Assembly: GCA_027493405.1 (NCBI GenBank)
Contig: JAOSKV010000012.1
Span: 186,001 to 250,000, forward strand
Direction: 5' to 3'
Source of the DNA: FEB-22 sp003105195
Lineage (GTDB): Bacteria > Pseudomonadota > Alphaproteobacteria > Rhizobiales > Xanthobacteraceae
DNA: 64,000 bases
This document shows positions 1 through 7,931 of this stretch, one piece after another. The notes under the pieces are model-generated. The model was not told the origin of the DNA. It was given only the letters and a program-made list of their open reading frames with translations, and searched no databases. Each line of letters starts with the position of its first letter. Within the stretch, counting starts at the first letter, position 1. The position numbers were made by a program, and so were the translations under genes.

Positions 1-1
1 G

Positions 2-316
2 GCGCGCGACGCCGCGCTCTCGGTCCAGGTCCTGCAGGAGTTCTACGTGCAGGCGACGCGGTCGACGCGACCCGATCCCCTGCCGCACGACCTCGCCGTC
101 CGCTTGATGCGGTCCTGGTTGCGCTTCAGGATTCAGGAGATGACGGTCGACGTGATGCTGGGGGCGTTGGAGATCACGGCGGCGCACGGGTTGTCGTATT
201 GGGACGCCGCCATCGTGAGCGCTGCGCGGGCGCTCGGCTGCCGTGAGCTTCTCTCGGAGGACATGGCGCATGGCCGGCAGATCGACGGCGTCCGGATCGT
301 CGATCCGTTCCGGTAG
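2..316 (+). CDS. PIN-domain (VapC-like) protein, C-terminal part
   Basis: The frame is open from the window edge, so the N-terminus and first acidic residue are missing; 104 residues are visible. The segment SVQVLQEFYVQATR and the end SYWDAAIVSAARALGCRELLSED fit the second half of a PIN ribonuclease domain, where the Asp in YWDAAIV and the acidic SED are the usual metal-binding positions. PIN proteins of this size are normally toxins of type II toxin-antitoxin pairs that cleave RNA. The antitoxin would lie upstream, outside the window. An untethered PIN nuclease is the alternative. Confidence 0.72.
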   Translation, partial: ARDAALSVQVLQEFYVQATRSTRPDPLPHDLAVRLMRSWLRFRIQEMTVDVMLGALEITAAHGLSYWDAAIVSAARALGCRELLSEDMAHGRQIDGVRIVDPFR

Positions 317-427
317 CCACGTCGGGCGCACTCGGATTGGCACAGGTCCACTGTCGCATCAGCTTCACGTCGTCTAACATGCAGCCGGGCGCGAGGGATC
401 GCGCCCGAAGCGTGTTCGGAGCGTCGT

Positions 428-781
428 GTGGATCGGATCCTGCAGGCCTGCGTCAACACCTGGAACGGTCTGTGCGCCGCCAGCCGCTCGGAGGCGGCAT
501 TCCGGCAGGAGCTCGTCGCCGTGGCGCTCGCGGTCCCGCTCGCCTTCCTGGTGGCGGCGGAGTCCTGGAAGCGCCTCCTGCTGATCCTCGTGGTGCTGAT
601 CGTGATGGTGGTCGAGCTGCTGAACACCGCCATCGAGAAGCTCGCCGACCACGTCACCGCCGCCCGGCATCCCGAGATCGGCCGGGTCAAGGACATGGGG
701 TCGGCCGCCGTGGGCGTGTCGCTCCTGATCGCGGGGCTCGCCTGGCTGCTTGCGCTCGCCGAATGGCTGGGGATCATCTAG
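428..781 (+). CDS. dgkA: Diacylglycerol kinase, prokaryotic DgkA type
   Basis: Small integral membrane kinase of 117 residues that phosphorylates diacylglycerol to phosphatidic acid with ATP in the inner membrane. The family signature is visible at residues 62-95: ELLNTAIEKLADHV, with E63, N66 and E70 matching the catalytic and metal-binding positions, then HPEIGRVKDMGSAAVG. Three hydrophobic segments (about 29-45, 48-64, 90-112) give the expected topology. The start is GTG at 428, in register with the family N-terminus; no ATG lies nearby. An 8-bp perfect hairpin at 387-406 lies just upstream. Confidence 0.9.
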   Translation: MDRILQACVNTWNGLCAASRSEAAFRQELVAVALAVPLAFLVAAESWKRLLLILVVLIVMVVELLNTAIEKLADHVTAARHPEIGRVKDMGSAAVGVSLLIAGLAWLLALAEWLGII

Positions 782-831
782 ACTGGGCTGCGCCGATTGC
801 GGCCGAGCATTCCCGACGATAGACCAGCGCC

Positions 832-2571
832 ATGAACGCCCGCCCCGCCGACCGCCTGTCCATCACCCTCGCGCAACTCAATCCGACCGTCGGCGACGTG
901 GCCGGCAACGCCGAGAAGATCCGCCGCGCCCGCGCGCAGGCGGCCGCCGACGGCGCCGACCTGGTCCTCACGCCCGAGCTGTGCGTCTCCGGCTATCCGC
1001 CCGAGGACCTGGTGCTCAAGCCGGCCTTCCAGGCCGCCTGCCGCGCCGCGACCGAGGCGCTGGTGCGCGAGACCGCGGACGGCGGGCCGGCCGTGCTGAT
1101 CGGCACGCCCTGGGCCGAGAACGGCAAGCTCTACAACGCCTATGTGCTCGCCGAGGGAGGGCGCGTCGCGGCGCTGCGCTACAAGGTCGACCTGCCGAAC
1201 TACGGCGTCTTCGACGAGAAGCGCGTGTTCTCGCCCGGGCCCATGCCGGGCCCGATCGTGCTCAAGGGCGTGCGCATCGGCGTGCCGATCTGCGAGGACA
1301 TCTGGGAGGCCGACGTGGTCGAGTGCCTCGCCGAGACCGGCGGCGAGATCCTGCTGGTTCCGAACGGCTCGCCCTACTGGCGCGAGAAGACGCAGGTGCG
1401 GCTCAACATCGCGGTCGCCCGCGTGGTCGAGAGCGGGCTGCCGCTCGTCTATCTCAACATGGTGGGCGGGCAGGACGAGCTCGTGTTCGACGGCGCCTCC
1501 TTCGCGCTCAATGCGGATCGCTCCTTCGCGCTGCAGCTGCCGGCCTTCCAGGAGGCCGTCGTGACCACCCGCTGGGTCCGCGAGAACGGAACCTGGCGCT
1601 GCCTCGGCGGCCCGAACCACATGGTCGAGGAAGCGGACGAGGCCGACTATGCGGCCTGCGTGCTCGGTCTGCGCGACTATGTCGAGAAGAACGGCTTCAA
1701 GGGCGTGGTGTTCGGCCTTTCGGGCGGCATCGACTCGGCGCTTTGCGCCGCCATGGCGGTGGACGCGCTCGGGCCGGATCGGGTCCGCGCGCTGATGCTG
1801 CCCTATCGCTTCACGGTGCAGACGTCGTTGGAGGACGCGGCCGCGGTCGCCAAGGCGCTCGGCATCGCCTACGACGTGGTGCCGATCGCCGAGGCGGTGG
1901 AGGGTTTCGAGCACGTGCTCGCGCCGCTGTTCGCCGGCACCAGTCGCGACGTGACCGAGGAGAACCTGCAGGCGCGCACCCGCGGCACCGTGCTGATGGC
2001 GGTCTCCAACAAGTTCGGCCTGATGCTGGTGACGACCGGCAACAAGTCCGAGATGTCGACCGGCTACGCCACCCTCTATGGCGACATGAACGGCGGCTTC
2101 AACCCCATCAAGGACATCTACAAGACCGAGGTGTTCCGCCTCGCGCGCCTGCGCAACGCGAAGAAGCCCGCGGGGGCGCGCGGCCCCGACGGTGTCGTGA
2201 TCCCGGAGCGGATCATCACCAAGCCGCCCACCGCGGAACTGCGCGAGAACCAGAAGGACCAGGACACGCTGCCCCCCTACGAGGTGCTCGACGCCATTCT
2301 CGAGCGCCTGGTCGAGCGCGAGGAGCCCATCGCCGACATCGTCGCGGCCGGCTTCGACCGCGACACGGTGCTTCGGGTCGAGCGCATGCTCCACCTCGCC
2401 GAGTACAAGCGCCGCCAGGGGGCGCCCGGCGTGAAGGTGACCTTGAAGAATTTCGGCCGCGACCGCCGCTACCCGATCGTCAACCGCTTCCGCGACCCCG
2501 GCACGCCTTTGCCGCAGCCGGATCGGACGCTGGCGCCGAGCCCTGCGCGCGCGGAATCGTTCGATTTCTGA
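832..2571 (+). CDS. nadE: Glutamine-dependent NAD+ synthase
   Basis: Last step of NAD biosynthesis: ATP-dependent amidation of nicotinic acid adenine dinucleotide using glutamine. The 579-residue protein has an N-terminal nitrilase-type glutaminase domain (about 8-260) with the catalytic triad E49 (PELCVSGYPPEDL), K118 (YKVDLPNYGVFDEKR) and C154 (PICEDIW). A C-terminal synthetase domain (about 275-560) has the ATP pyrophosphatase P-loop SGGIDS at 297-302 and the motif TTGNKSEMSTGYATLYGDM. Length and domain order are those of bacterial glutamine-dependent NadE. It is convergent with the DUF2865 gene, with 71 bases between them. Confidence 0.96.
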   Translation: MNARPADRLSITLAQLNPTVGDVAGNAEKIRRARAQAAADGADLVLTPELCVSGYPPEDLVLKPAFQAACRAATEALVRETADGGPAVLIGTPWAENGKLYNAYVLAEGGRVAALRYKVDLPNYGVFDEKRVFSPGPMPGPIVLKGVRIGVPICEDIWEADVVECLAETGGEILLVPNGSPYWREKTQVRLNIAVARVVESGLPLVYLNMVGGQDELVFDGASFALNADRSFALQLPAFQEAVVTTRWVRENGTWRCLGGPNHMVEEADEADYAACVLGLRDYVEKNGFKGVVFGLSGGIDSALCAAMAVDALGPDRVRALMLPYRFTVQTSLEDAAAVAKALGIAYDVVPIAEAVEGFEHVLAPLFAGTSRDVTEENLQARTRGTVLMAVSNKFGLMLVTTGNKSEMSTGYATLYGDMNGGFNPIKDIYKTEVFRLARLRNAKKPAGARGPDGVVIPERIITKPPTAELRENQKDQDTLPPYEVLDAILERLVEREEPIADIVAAGFDRDTVLRVERMLHLAEYKRRQGAPGVKVTLKNFGRDRRYPIVNRFRDPGTPLPQPDRTLAPSPARAESFDF

Positions 2572-2642
2572 CGCTTCTCGATCCGTATTCCGAGAGGCGC
2601 GGCTGCGACGCAGCCGGGCCTCGCGATGATCGGATCAGCCTC

Positions 2643-3755
2643 TCAGCGCGCCGGAATGAAGGGCGGGCCGACCGAACGGATGCTGCGCTTGCCGCCTTCG
2701 GCCGATGGCGCCGGCTGAGCCGCTGGCGCGGGCTGGCTCGCGGGCGCGGGTTGTGCGGGGGGGTGCGCGGCGCCCTTCTGCTTCGCGGGCTCGCGCGGGC
2801 GCGACATCTGCCGGGCGCGGTCCTCCGTCACGACCACGTCGCCCTGCTCGAGGGACTGATCGGGACCGACCGCCTCGGCCCAGCTCTGGCCCGGGCGGCG
2901 GCAGCTGCAGGAGGCGTTGAACTCCTGGCGGAAACGGAAGGCGTTCGGCAGCGCCGTGTAGGGCTGTCCGGTGATCGACACGGCCTGCGCGACCTCCTCG
3001 CCGGGATTGCGATGGGTGAACAGCATCACCTCGGCGGCCGGACACATGCGCCGGCAGGCCTGCTCGTCCTCCTGGAAGCGCGCCGGCACGGTCGCGAACG
3101 AGACCGGGAAATAGGAGCCGTCGCAGGTGCGCACGCATAGCGTCCGATAGGTGCCGCCCTGCGCGCCGTAGCTCGGGTTGTCCGGCGTGCCGCCGAACAG
3201 CGCGCCGAAGAAGCCGGGCGCCTGCTGCTGGGCGCTGCGATACTGGGGACCGCAATTGTTCTCGCCGAGCGACATCAGGATCGAGCGTCGCTGCTCGCCC
3301 CGGTCCAGGCTTCCGCCCTGCAGGCGCTGCATCTCCGAGGTGAGGCGCGCGAGGTTGGCGCGCATGCGATCGATCTGGTTGTTGAGCCCGGTGCATTGCG
3401 GGTTCTGCCCGAGCGAGAACAGGAAGAAGCCGGAGCTGCTGCAGCCGAGCCGGCGCGCCTGCGCCACGGTGCGGTCGATCTCGGCCTGCTGCTGGCTCGT
3501 GTTCGCCTCGTACTTGCGGATCTGCTCCGCCTGCGCCGGGTCCATGCCGCCGCCGCGGTCGAGTTGGGCGAGCTGCGCCTCGAGCCGGGTGCAGATCTGG
3601 TTCTGATAGGCGGAGCGAGGCGGGATCTGGCCGGGCGGCCCGGCTTGCGCGGGCGGCGGATAGCCTTGCGGCTGTTGCCAGGTCTGTGCCAGCGCGACGC
3701 CCGCGGTCGCGACGAGGCCGAGCAAGGCGAGTCCGGTTTGCCGACGCAACGTCAT
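2643..3755 (-). CDS. DUF2865 domain secreted protein
   Basis: A 370-residue protein of unknown function. The chosen start (MTLRRQTGLALLGLVATAG) gives a clean Sec signal peptide ending near VALAQ; the frame is open for 54 further codons upstream, but that segment is not signal-like. The mature part begins Pro/Gln-rich, continues with a coiled-coil-like stretch (about 50-150) and a Cys-containing region (TLCVRTCDGSYFPVSF, ACRRMCPAAEVMLFTH, SCSCRRPGQSW) characteristic of DUF2865, then a Pro/Ala-rich tail. This family is typical of Hyphomicrobiales. Probably periplasmic or envelope-associated. It lies downstream of the EamA gene on the same strand with a 136-base gap. Confidence 0.82.
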   Translation of the reverse strand: MTLRRQTGLALLGLVATAGVALAQTWQQPQGYPPPAQAGPPGQIPPRSAYQNQICTRLEAQLAQLDRGGGMDPAQAEQIRKYEANTSQQQAEIDRTVAQARRLGCSSSGFFLFSLGQNPQCTGLNNQIDRMRANLARLTSEMQRLQGGSLDRGEQRRSILMSLGENNCGPQYRSAQQQAPGFFGALFGGTPDNPSYGAQGGTYRTLCVRTCDGSYFPVSFATVPARFQEDEQACRRMCPAAEVMLFTHRNPGEEVAQAVSITGQPYTALPNAFRFRQEFNASCSCRRPGQSWAEAVGPDQSLEQGDVVVTEDRARQMSRPREPAKQKGAAHPPAQPAPASQPAPAAQPAPSAEGGKRSIRSVGPPFIPAR

Positions 3756-3891
3756 TCGGTTGCCCGCTTGTCCTTCGCACCCGGCCCGATCAATGGCGCC
3801 AAAGGTGTCGGAAGTGTGGATGTTTCCCCCGACCGCACGGTTGCGCGATCGGGCCTCTTTTAGCCTCTGTCGGGACCGCATGCGAGCCCCG

Positions 3892-4770
3892 TTACCGGCG
3901 GGTTTCGCTGCGCACATTCCACAATATTCCGGTCGCGATGATGGCGGCCCCCGCCAGCACGAAGAGATCGATGCCTTCCGCGTAGAAGAGCCAGCCCACC
4001 AGCGCGATCAGCGGCACGCGCAGGAAGTCGATCGGCACCACCACGGTGGCATCGCCGTAGCGGAATGCGCGCGTGACGCAGTAGTGCGACGCGATGCCCG
4101 TGAGGCCCATCGCGAGCGCCGGCAGGATCGTGCCCGGCCCGAGCCGGGTCAGGAACGCGGGGTCGCTTCCCGCGAGGGCGAGGGGAAGCTGGATGCCGTT
4201 CATCCACACCAGGATCGTGTACGTGCCGATGGTCGCCGTGAGCTTCTTGGTGATCACGAAGGTGATCGCGTAGCCGAGCGCGGCGCCGAGCACGAGCAGC
4301 GCGGCGGGATGCACGCTCGCGAGCCCGGGCCGCAGGATCACGAGCACGCCGACGAATCCGAGCAGCACGGAACCGGCGCGGCTCGCGGTCATGCGTTCGC
4401 CGAGAAAGATCAGCGCCAGCAGCGCGGTCCAGGCCGGCATCGTGAACTCGATCGCGAAGACGGTCGCGAGCGGCAGCACGGTGAGGGCCGAAACCCAGCC
4501 GAGGCCGGCCATGAAATGGATGACGTTGCGTGTCAGGTGAAGCCCGAGGTGGCGCGGCGGCAGCTCCCGGCGCAGGGCGGGCCGGGCGAGCGCCAAAGCG
4601 AGAAGGATGATGACTCCGCCGGCCGTGCGAAACGATTGCATCTCGAACACGCTGAACGTGCCGGTGAGCGCGCGGACCGATACCGCCATGGCCGAGAAGC
4701 TCACGAGGCCGCCCGTCATCCACAGGATGACCCGCACCATGTCGGAACGTGCGTGCTGCATGGCCGCCAC
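3892..4770 (-). CDS. EamA/DMT-family permease
   Basis: A 292-residue membrane protein with about ten hydrophobic helices arranged as two EamA repeats (residues 12-135 and 150-285), for example FEMQSFRTAGGVIILLALALA, then ALIFLGERMTASRAGSVLLG, which carries the repeat-end GER motif. Members of the drug/metabolite transporter superfamily export metabolites or amino acids; the substrate cannot be read from sequence. It lies 19 bases downstream of maiA on the same strand, so it may be co-transcribed with MarR-maiA. Confidence 0.85.
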   Translation of the reverse strand: MAAMQHARSDMVRVILWMTGGLVSFSAMAVSVRALTGTFSVFEMQSFRTAGGVIILLALALARPALRRELPPRHLGLHLTRNVIHFMAGLGWVSALTVLPLATVFAIEFTMPAWTALLALIFLGERMTASRAGSVLLGFVGVLVILRPGLASVHPAALLVLGAALGYAITFVITKKLTATIGTYTILVWMNGIQLPLALAGSDPAFLTRLGPGTILPALAMGLTGIASHYCVTRAFRYGDATVVVPIDFLRVPLIALVGWLFYAEGIDLFVLAGAAIIATGILWNVRSETRR

Positions 4771-4789
4771 GGGATGAACGGGACGGCCC

Positions 4790-5425
4790 CTATTCGGCGT
4801 CCGGTTGGTTCTCCGGCCGCGCCTTGTCGAAGGCCGGCAGCGCGAGGCACGCCGCCTCGACCGCGGTGATCTTCGGATAGTCGTCGAGCGGCACCTTGAA
4901 GCGGCGCGCGTTGAACACCTGCGGCACCAGGCACAGGTCCGCCATGGTCACGTGTGCGCCGAAGGCATAGGGCCCGGGCCTGATCATGGCCTCGAGCGCG
5001 TCGAAGCCCAGCAGGATCCAGTTGCGGTACCAGGCATCGACGGTCGCCTGGTCGTGGCCGAGCGTGCCCTTCAGGTAGTTCAGCACGCTGGTGTTGTTGA
5101 GCGGGTGGATGTCGCAGGCGACGAGCTGCGCGGCGGCGCGCACCTGTGCGCGCTGGACCGCCTCGGCGGGCAGCAGCGGAGGATCCGGATAGACCTCGTC
5201 GAGGTACTCGATGATCGCCAGCGACTGGGTGAGCACCTCGCCGGTGGAGAGCGCGAGCGCCGGCACCCGCGCCTGCGGGTTCACGGCGCGGTACTGCGCG
5301 CTCCATTGCCGTCCGCCGTCGCGGGTGAGGTGGATCGACTGCATCTCGCAGGACAGCTGCTTGAGTTCGAGCGCGATGCGCACCCGATAGGCCGCGGACG
5401 AGCGGAAGTAGCTGTAGAGCTTCAC
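4790..5425 (-). CDS. maiA: Maleylacetoacetate isomerase (GST zeta)
   Basis: Converts maleylacetoacetate to fumarylacetoacetate with glutathione, the middle step between HmgA and FahA in tyrosine breakdown. The 211-residue protein has the zeta-class signature SSAAYRVRIALELK at residues 9-22, the cis-Pro segment ARVPALAL, and an all-helical C-terminal domain with DIHPLNNTSVLNYL, diagnostic of MaiA. It lies 72 bases downstream of the MarR gene and next to the EamA permease. hmgA and fahA are 4-6 kb away on the other strand, so the pathway is split into two units. Confidence 0.94.
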   Translation of the reverse strand: MKLYSYFRSSAAYRVRIALELKQLSCEMQSIHLTRDGGRQWSAQYRAVNPQARVPALALSTGEVLTQSLAIIEYLDEVYPDPPLLPAEAVQRAQVRAAAQLVACDIHPLNNTSVLNYLKGTLGHDQATVDAWYRNWILLGFDALEAMIRPGPYAFGAHVTMADLCLVPQVFNARRFKVPLDDYPKITAVEAACLALPAFDKARPENQPDAE

Positions 5426-5497
5426 GGGACGTTCCTCGTCGTTATCGTCGATGCGTGGCGCGCCGGCCCCACGCCCCCCGCTCGGCGCGGTCCGGAC

Positions 5498-6031
5498 TCA
5501 TGCGCCGGGTAGCCCGCCGTTCTGGGTCTCCTGCACCAGCGCCTGCGCGCGCTCGGCGAGGCGCGCGAGCACGCGGTCGAACGCGGCGCGCTCGGCCGGA
5601 TCGATGCCGTCGGTGAAGCGCTCCGCGAAGGCGAGCGCGATCGGCGCGATCTCTTCGTAGATCGCGCGGCCCGGCGGGGTGAGCGAGAGGATGGCTTCGC
5701 GCATGTCCGCGCTGTTGGCGCGCCGCGCCACCAGCCCGCGGTGCTCGAGATGGGCGACCGCGCGTGAGACCTTGGTCTTGTGCATGTGGCTGTGGGCGCC
5801 GATCGCCTTGCCGGTCATTTCGCCGAACTGGCCGAGGGTGACCAGCACGCGCCATTCGGGCACGCCGATCTGGTAGCGCTCCGCATAGATGCGCGAGAGC
5901 GCCTGGGAGACGAGGTTCGCCACCACGTTGAGGCGATAGGGGAGGAACTGCTCGAGCCGCAACGGCGCGTCCGCGGGCAGGGCGGTCTCGGTCGCCGGGC
6001 GGCGCTTGGGGGTGTCGACGTCCTCGCGCAT
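5498..6031 (-). CDS. MarR-family transcriptional regulator
   Basis: A 177-residue winged-helix regulator. The start at 6031 (MREDVDTPKRR) was chosen because homology begins shortly after it; the frame runs 26 codons further upstream without support. The DNA-binding domain spans about 50-125: WRVLVTLGQFGEMTGKAIGAHSHMHKTKVSRAVAHLEHRGLVARR with the wing after it. Helices for dimerisation flank it. It precedes maiA and is divergent from the P450 gene, so it probably regulates the homogentisate genes. It is the best local candidate for binding the dyads at 9619-9638 and 50521-50540, although no such dyad was seen in its own promoter region. Confidence 0.9.
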   Translation of the reverse strand: MREDVDTPKRRPATETALPADAPLRLEQFLPYRLNVVANLVSQALSRIYAERYQIGVPEWRVLVTLGQFGEMTGKAIGAHSHMHKTKVSRAVAHLEHRGLVARRANSADMREAILSLTPPGRAIYEEIAPIALAFAERFTDGIDPAERAAFDRVLARLAERAQALVQETQNGGLPGA

Positions 6032-6102
6032 GGGCGTCGAAGATGGCGGGTTTTCGCGCGCCGCGCAACGCCATTGACGCCGGCTCAACCGCTTGCGGCG
6101 CC

Positions 6103-6160
6103 TTGACAAACCGCCGCCGGCGCTCTGCCATGGGAGGGCAAGCCGCCGGGTGGACGACCC
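6103..6160 (+). promoter_or_regulatory. Possible promoter of the P450 gene
   Basis: TTGACA at 6103-6108 is a perfect -35 element. A spacer of 17 bases leads to TGCCAT, a weak -10. A GGGAGGG purine run follows before the ATG at 6161. The region 6032-6160 is shared with the divergent MarR gene and should hold both promoters. Confidence 0.35.
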
Positions 6161-7417
6161 ATGACCTCAGCCGCGCCTGCGCTCGCGCCGCGTTTTCCGC
6201 TCGACCGCGCGGAGGCGGTCGCGCGCGCCTTCGATCTCAGGCGCCTGCCGCCGGACTTCATAGCGAACCCGTACCCCTACTACCACGCGCTGCGCGCGCA
6301 CGATCCGGTCCACCGGATGCCGGACGGGGCCTTTCTGCTGACCCGCTGGCGCGATTGCGACGCGGTCTATCGCGACGCGGGCACCTTCTCGTCGGACAAG
6401 AGGATCGAGTTCAAGCCGAAGTTCGGCGATTCGCTGCTCTACGAGCACCACACCACCAGCCTCGTGTTCAGCGATCCGCCGCTCCACACCCAAGTCCGCC
6501 GCGCGATCCAGGGCGCGCTGTCGGCGCGCGTGATCGCCGGGATGGAGCCGGGGCTGGTCGCCCTGGTGGACCGCCTCCTCGCCCGCATGGCCGAGAGGCG
6601 CCGTGTCGACCTGATCGAGGATTTCGCCGCCGCGATTCCCGTGGAGATCATCGGCAACCTGCTGGCGGTGCCGCAGGCCGATCGCGGCCCCTTGCGGGGC
6701 TGGTCGCTCGCGATCCTGGGCGCCCTCGAGCCGGTGCTGGACGACGCCCAGCTCGCCCGCGGCAACGCGGCCGTGCGCGATTTCCTCGCCTATCTCGCGG
6801 AGCTGGTCGCCGAGCGCCGCCGCCGTCCGGGCGACCCCGAGAAGGACCTGCTCACCAGGCTGATCCAGGGGGAGCACGAGGGCCGGCGCCTGAGCGAAAC
6901 CGAGCTCCTGCAGAATTGCGTCTTCATCCTCAATGCCGGCCACGAGACCACGACCAACCTGATCGGCAATGCGCTCGTGACGCTGGCGCAGTGGCCGGCC
7001 GAGCGCGGGCGACTGATCGCGGATCCGGCGTTGATGAAGACCGCGGTCGAGGAGGTGCTGCGCTTCGAGAGCTCGAACCAGCTCGGCAACCGCCGCGTCA
7101 CCGAGGACACCGAGATCGGCGGCGTGCCGATGCCGGCGGGCACGCTGATCACGCTCTGCATCGGCGCCGCCAACCGCGACCCCGAGCAGTTCGAGGATCC
7201 GGACCGTTTCGACGTGGCGCGTACGCCGAACCGCCATCTCGCCTTCGCGACCGGCATCCACATGTGCGCCGGCATGACGGTCGCGCGCCTGGAAGGCCGC
7301 GTCGCGCTCGAGCGCTTCCTGGCGCGCTTTCCGGACTACGAGCTGGAGGGCGAGCCGGTGCGCAGCCCGCGCGCGCGCTTCAGGGGCTTCGTGTCGATTC
7401 CGGTAAGGGTGATGTGA
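6161..7417 (+). CDS. Cytochrome P450
   Basis: A 418-residue soluble bacterial P450 monooxygenase. The I-helix oxygen-activation motif AGHETTTN (about 263-270), the K-helix ExxR in EEVLRFES, and the haem-binding loop FATGIHMCAGMTVARLEGR with the proximal Cys are all present, so the enzyme should be functional. The substrate is unknown; bacterial enzymes of this kind need separate ferredoxin and reductase, and none lies nearby. It is divergent from the MarR regulator of the maiA unit, which could mean control by the same protein and an aromatic or fatty-acid-like substrate. Confidence 0.93.
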   Translation: MTSAAPALAPRFPLDRAEAVARAFDLRRLPPDFIANPYPYYHALRAHDPVHRMPDGAFLLTRWRDCDAVYRDAGTFSSDKRIEFKPKFGDSLLYEHHTTSLVFSDPPLHTQVRRAIQGALSARVIAGMEPGLVALVDRLLARMAERRRVDLIEDFAAAIPVEIIGNLLAVPQADRGPLRGWSLAILGALEPVLDDAQLARGNAAVRDFLAYLAELVAERRRRPGDPEKDLLTRLIQGEHEGRRLSETELLQNCVFILNAGHETTTNLIGNALVTLAQWPAERGRLIADPALMKTAVEEVLRFESSNQLGNRRVTEDTEIGGVPMPAGTLITLCIGAANRDPEQFEDPDRFDVARTPNRHLAFATGIHMCAGMTVARLEGRVALERFLARFPDYELEGEPVRSPRARFRGFVSIPVRVM

Positions 7418-7467
7418 GGAGATCGAGACCGCGCGGCCTGCGGGCGCGCCTTCCCCGCAATCCGGCA

Positions 7468-7558
7468 GGGTGCAATAGGCGCGAAGCGCCGTATCGACCG
7501 CCGACGCATCGAACAAACCTGGCCGGTGCAATACGCCGCTGACGCGGCTATTGCACCC
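7468..7558. repeat. Intergenic palindromic repeat element
   Basis: Outer inverted repeat GGGTGCAATA (7468-7477) and TATTGCACCC (7549-7558) enclose a hairpin GGCGC-GAA-GCGCC (7478-7490) and a second one formed by 7525-7533 with 7549-7557. It sits between the convergent P450 and infA genes. Small palindromic elements of this build are common between genes in alphaproteobacteria; this one may also end transcription from either side. Confidence 0.7.
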
Positions 7559-7624
7559 TACGAGCGGCCACGTGTCAAGGCGGGGCCCCAAACATCAAAG
7601 ATGCTCCGCAGCCCGGAATTACCG

Positions 7625-7903
7625 TCACCGCCGCATGAACTGCTGGCGGCGCGTCTGGCCGGCGGGCGGGGCGCCTGCGCGCTCGCCGCGGTGGCGGAAG
7701 CTGATGCGGCCGCGGGCGAGATCATAGGGCGACATCTCGACCGTGACACGGTCGCCGACGCCGGTGCGGATGCGGAACTTGCGCATCTTGCCGGCCGTGT
7801 AGGCGAGGATCTGGTGTTCGTTGTCGAGGGTGACGCGGAAATTGCCGTCGGGCAGCACTTCCGTGACCACCCCCTCGAATTCGAGCAGCTCTTCTTTTGC
7901 CAT
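7625..7903 (-). CDS. infA: Translation initiation factor IF-1, extended form
   Basis: A 92-residue protein starting MAKEELLEFEGVVTEVLPDG and containing the whole IF-1 S1/OB-fold to about residue 72 (NFRVTLDNEHQILAYTAGKMRKFRIRTGVGDRVTVEMSPYDL in pieces, ending RGRISFRHR). The standard factor is about 72 residues; here a basic tail of about 20 residues follows. IF-1 binds the 30S A site during initiation. Alphaproteobacteria often carry a second, longer IF-1 copy, so this may be the accessory one. It follows the DEAD-box helicase gene on the same strand by 28 bases, so the two are probably one RNA-structure or cold-response unit. Confidence 0.93.
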   Translation of the reverse strand: MAKEELLEFEGVVTEVLPDGNFRVTLDNEHQILAYTAGKMRKFRIRTGVGDRVTVEMSPYDLARGRISFRHRGERAGAPPAGQTRRQQFMRR

Positions 7904-7931
7904 GGTGACTCCTCTCGATCCGTTTCGATTA

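Noticed and set aside
387..406. Terminator hairpin before dgkA
   Set aside because: The 8-bp stem is perfect but no T-run follows, so its role is undecided.
778..2394. Long open frame on the minus strand opposite nadE
   Set aside because: A shadow of the high-G+C nadE codons; the product is His/Gly/Arg-rich with no known domain, and nadE has all catalytic motifs.
6032..6160. Copy of the GTTGC-N4-GYAAC dyad in the MarR/P450 divergent promoter
   Set aside because: No acceptable match was found, so self-regulation by the same motif cannot be claimed.
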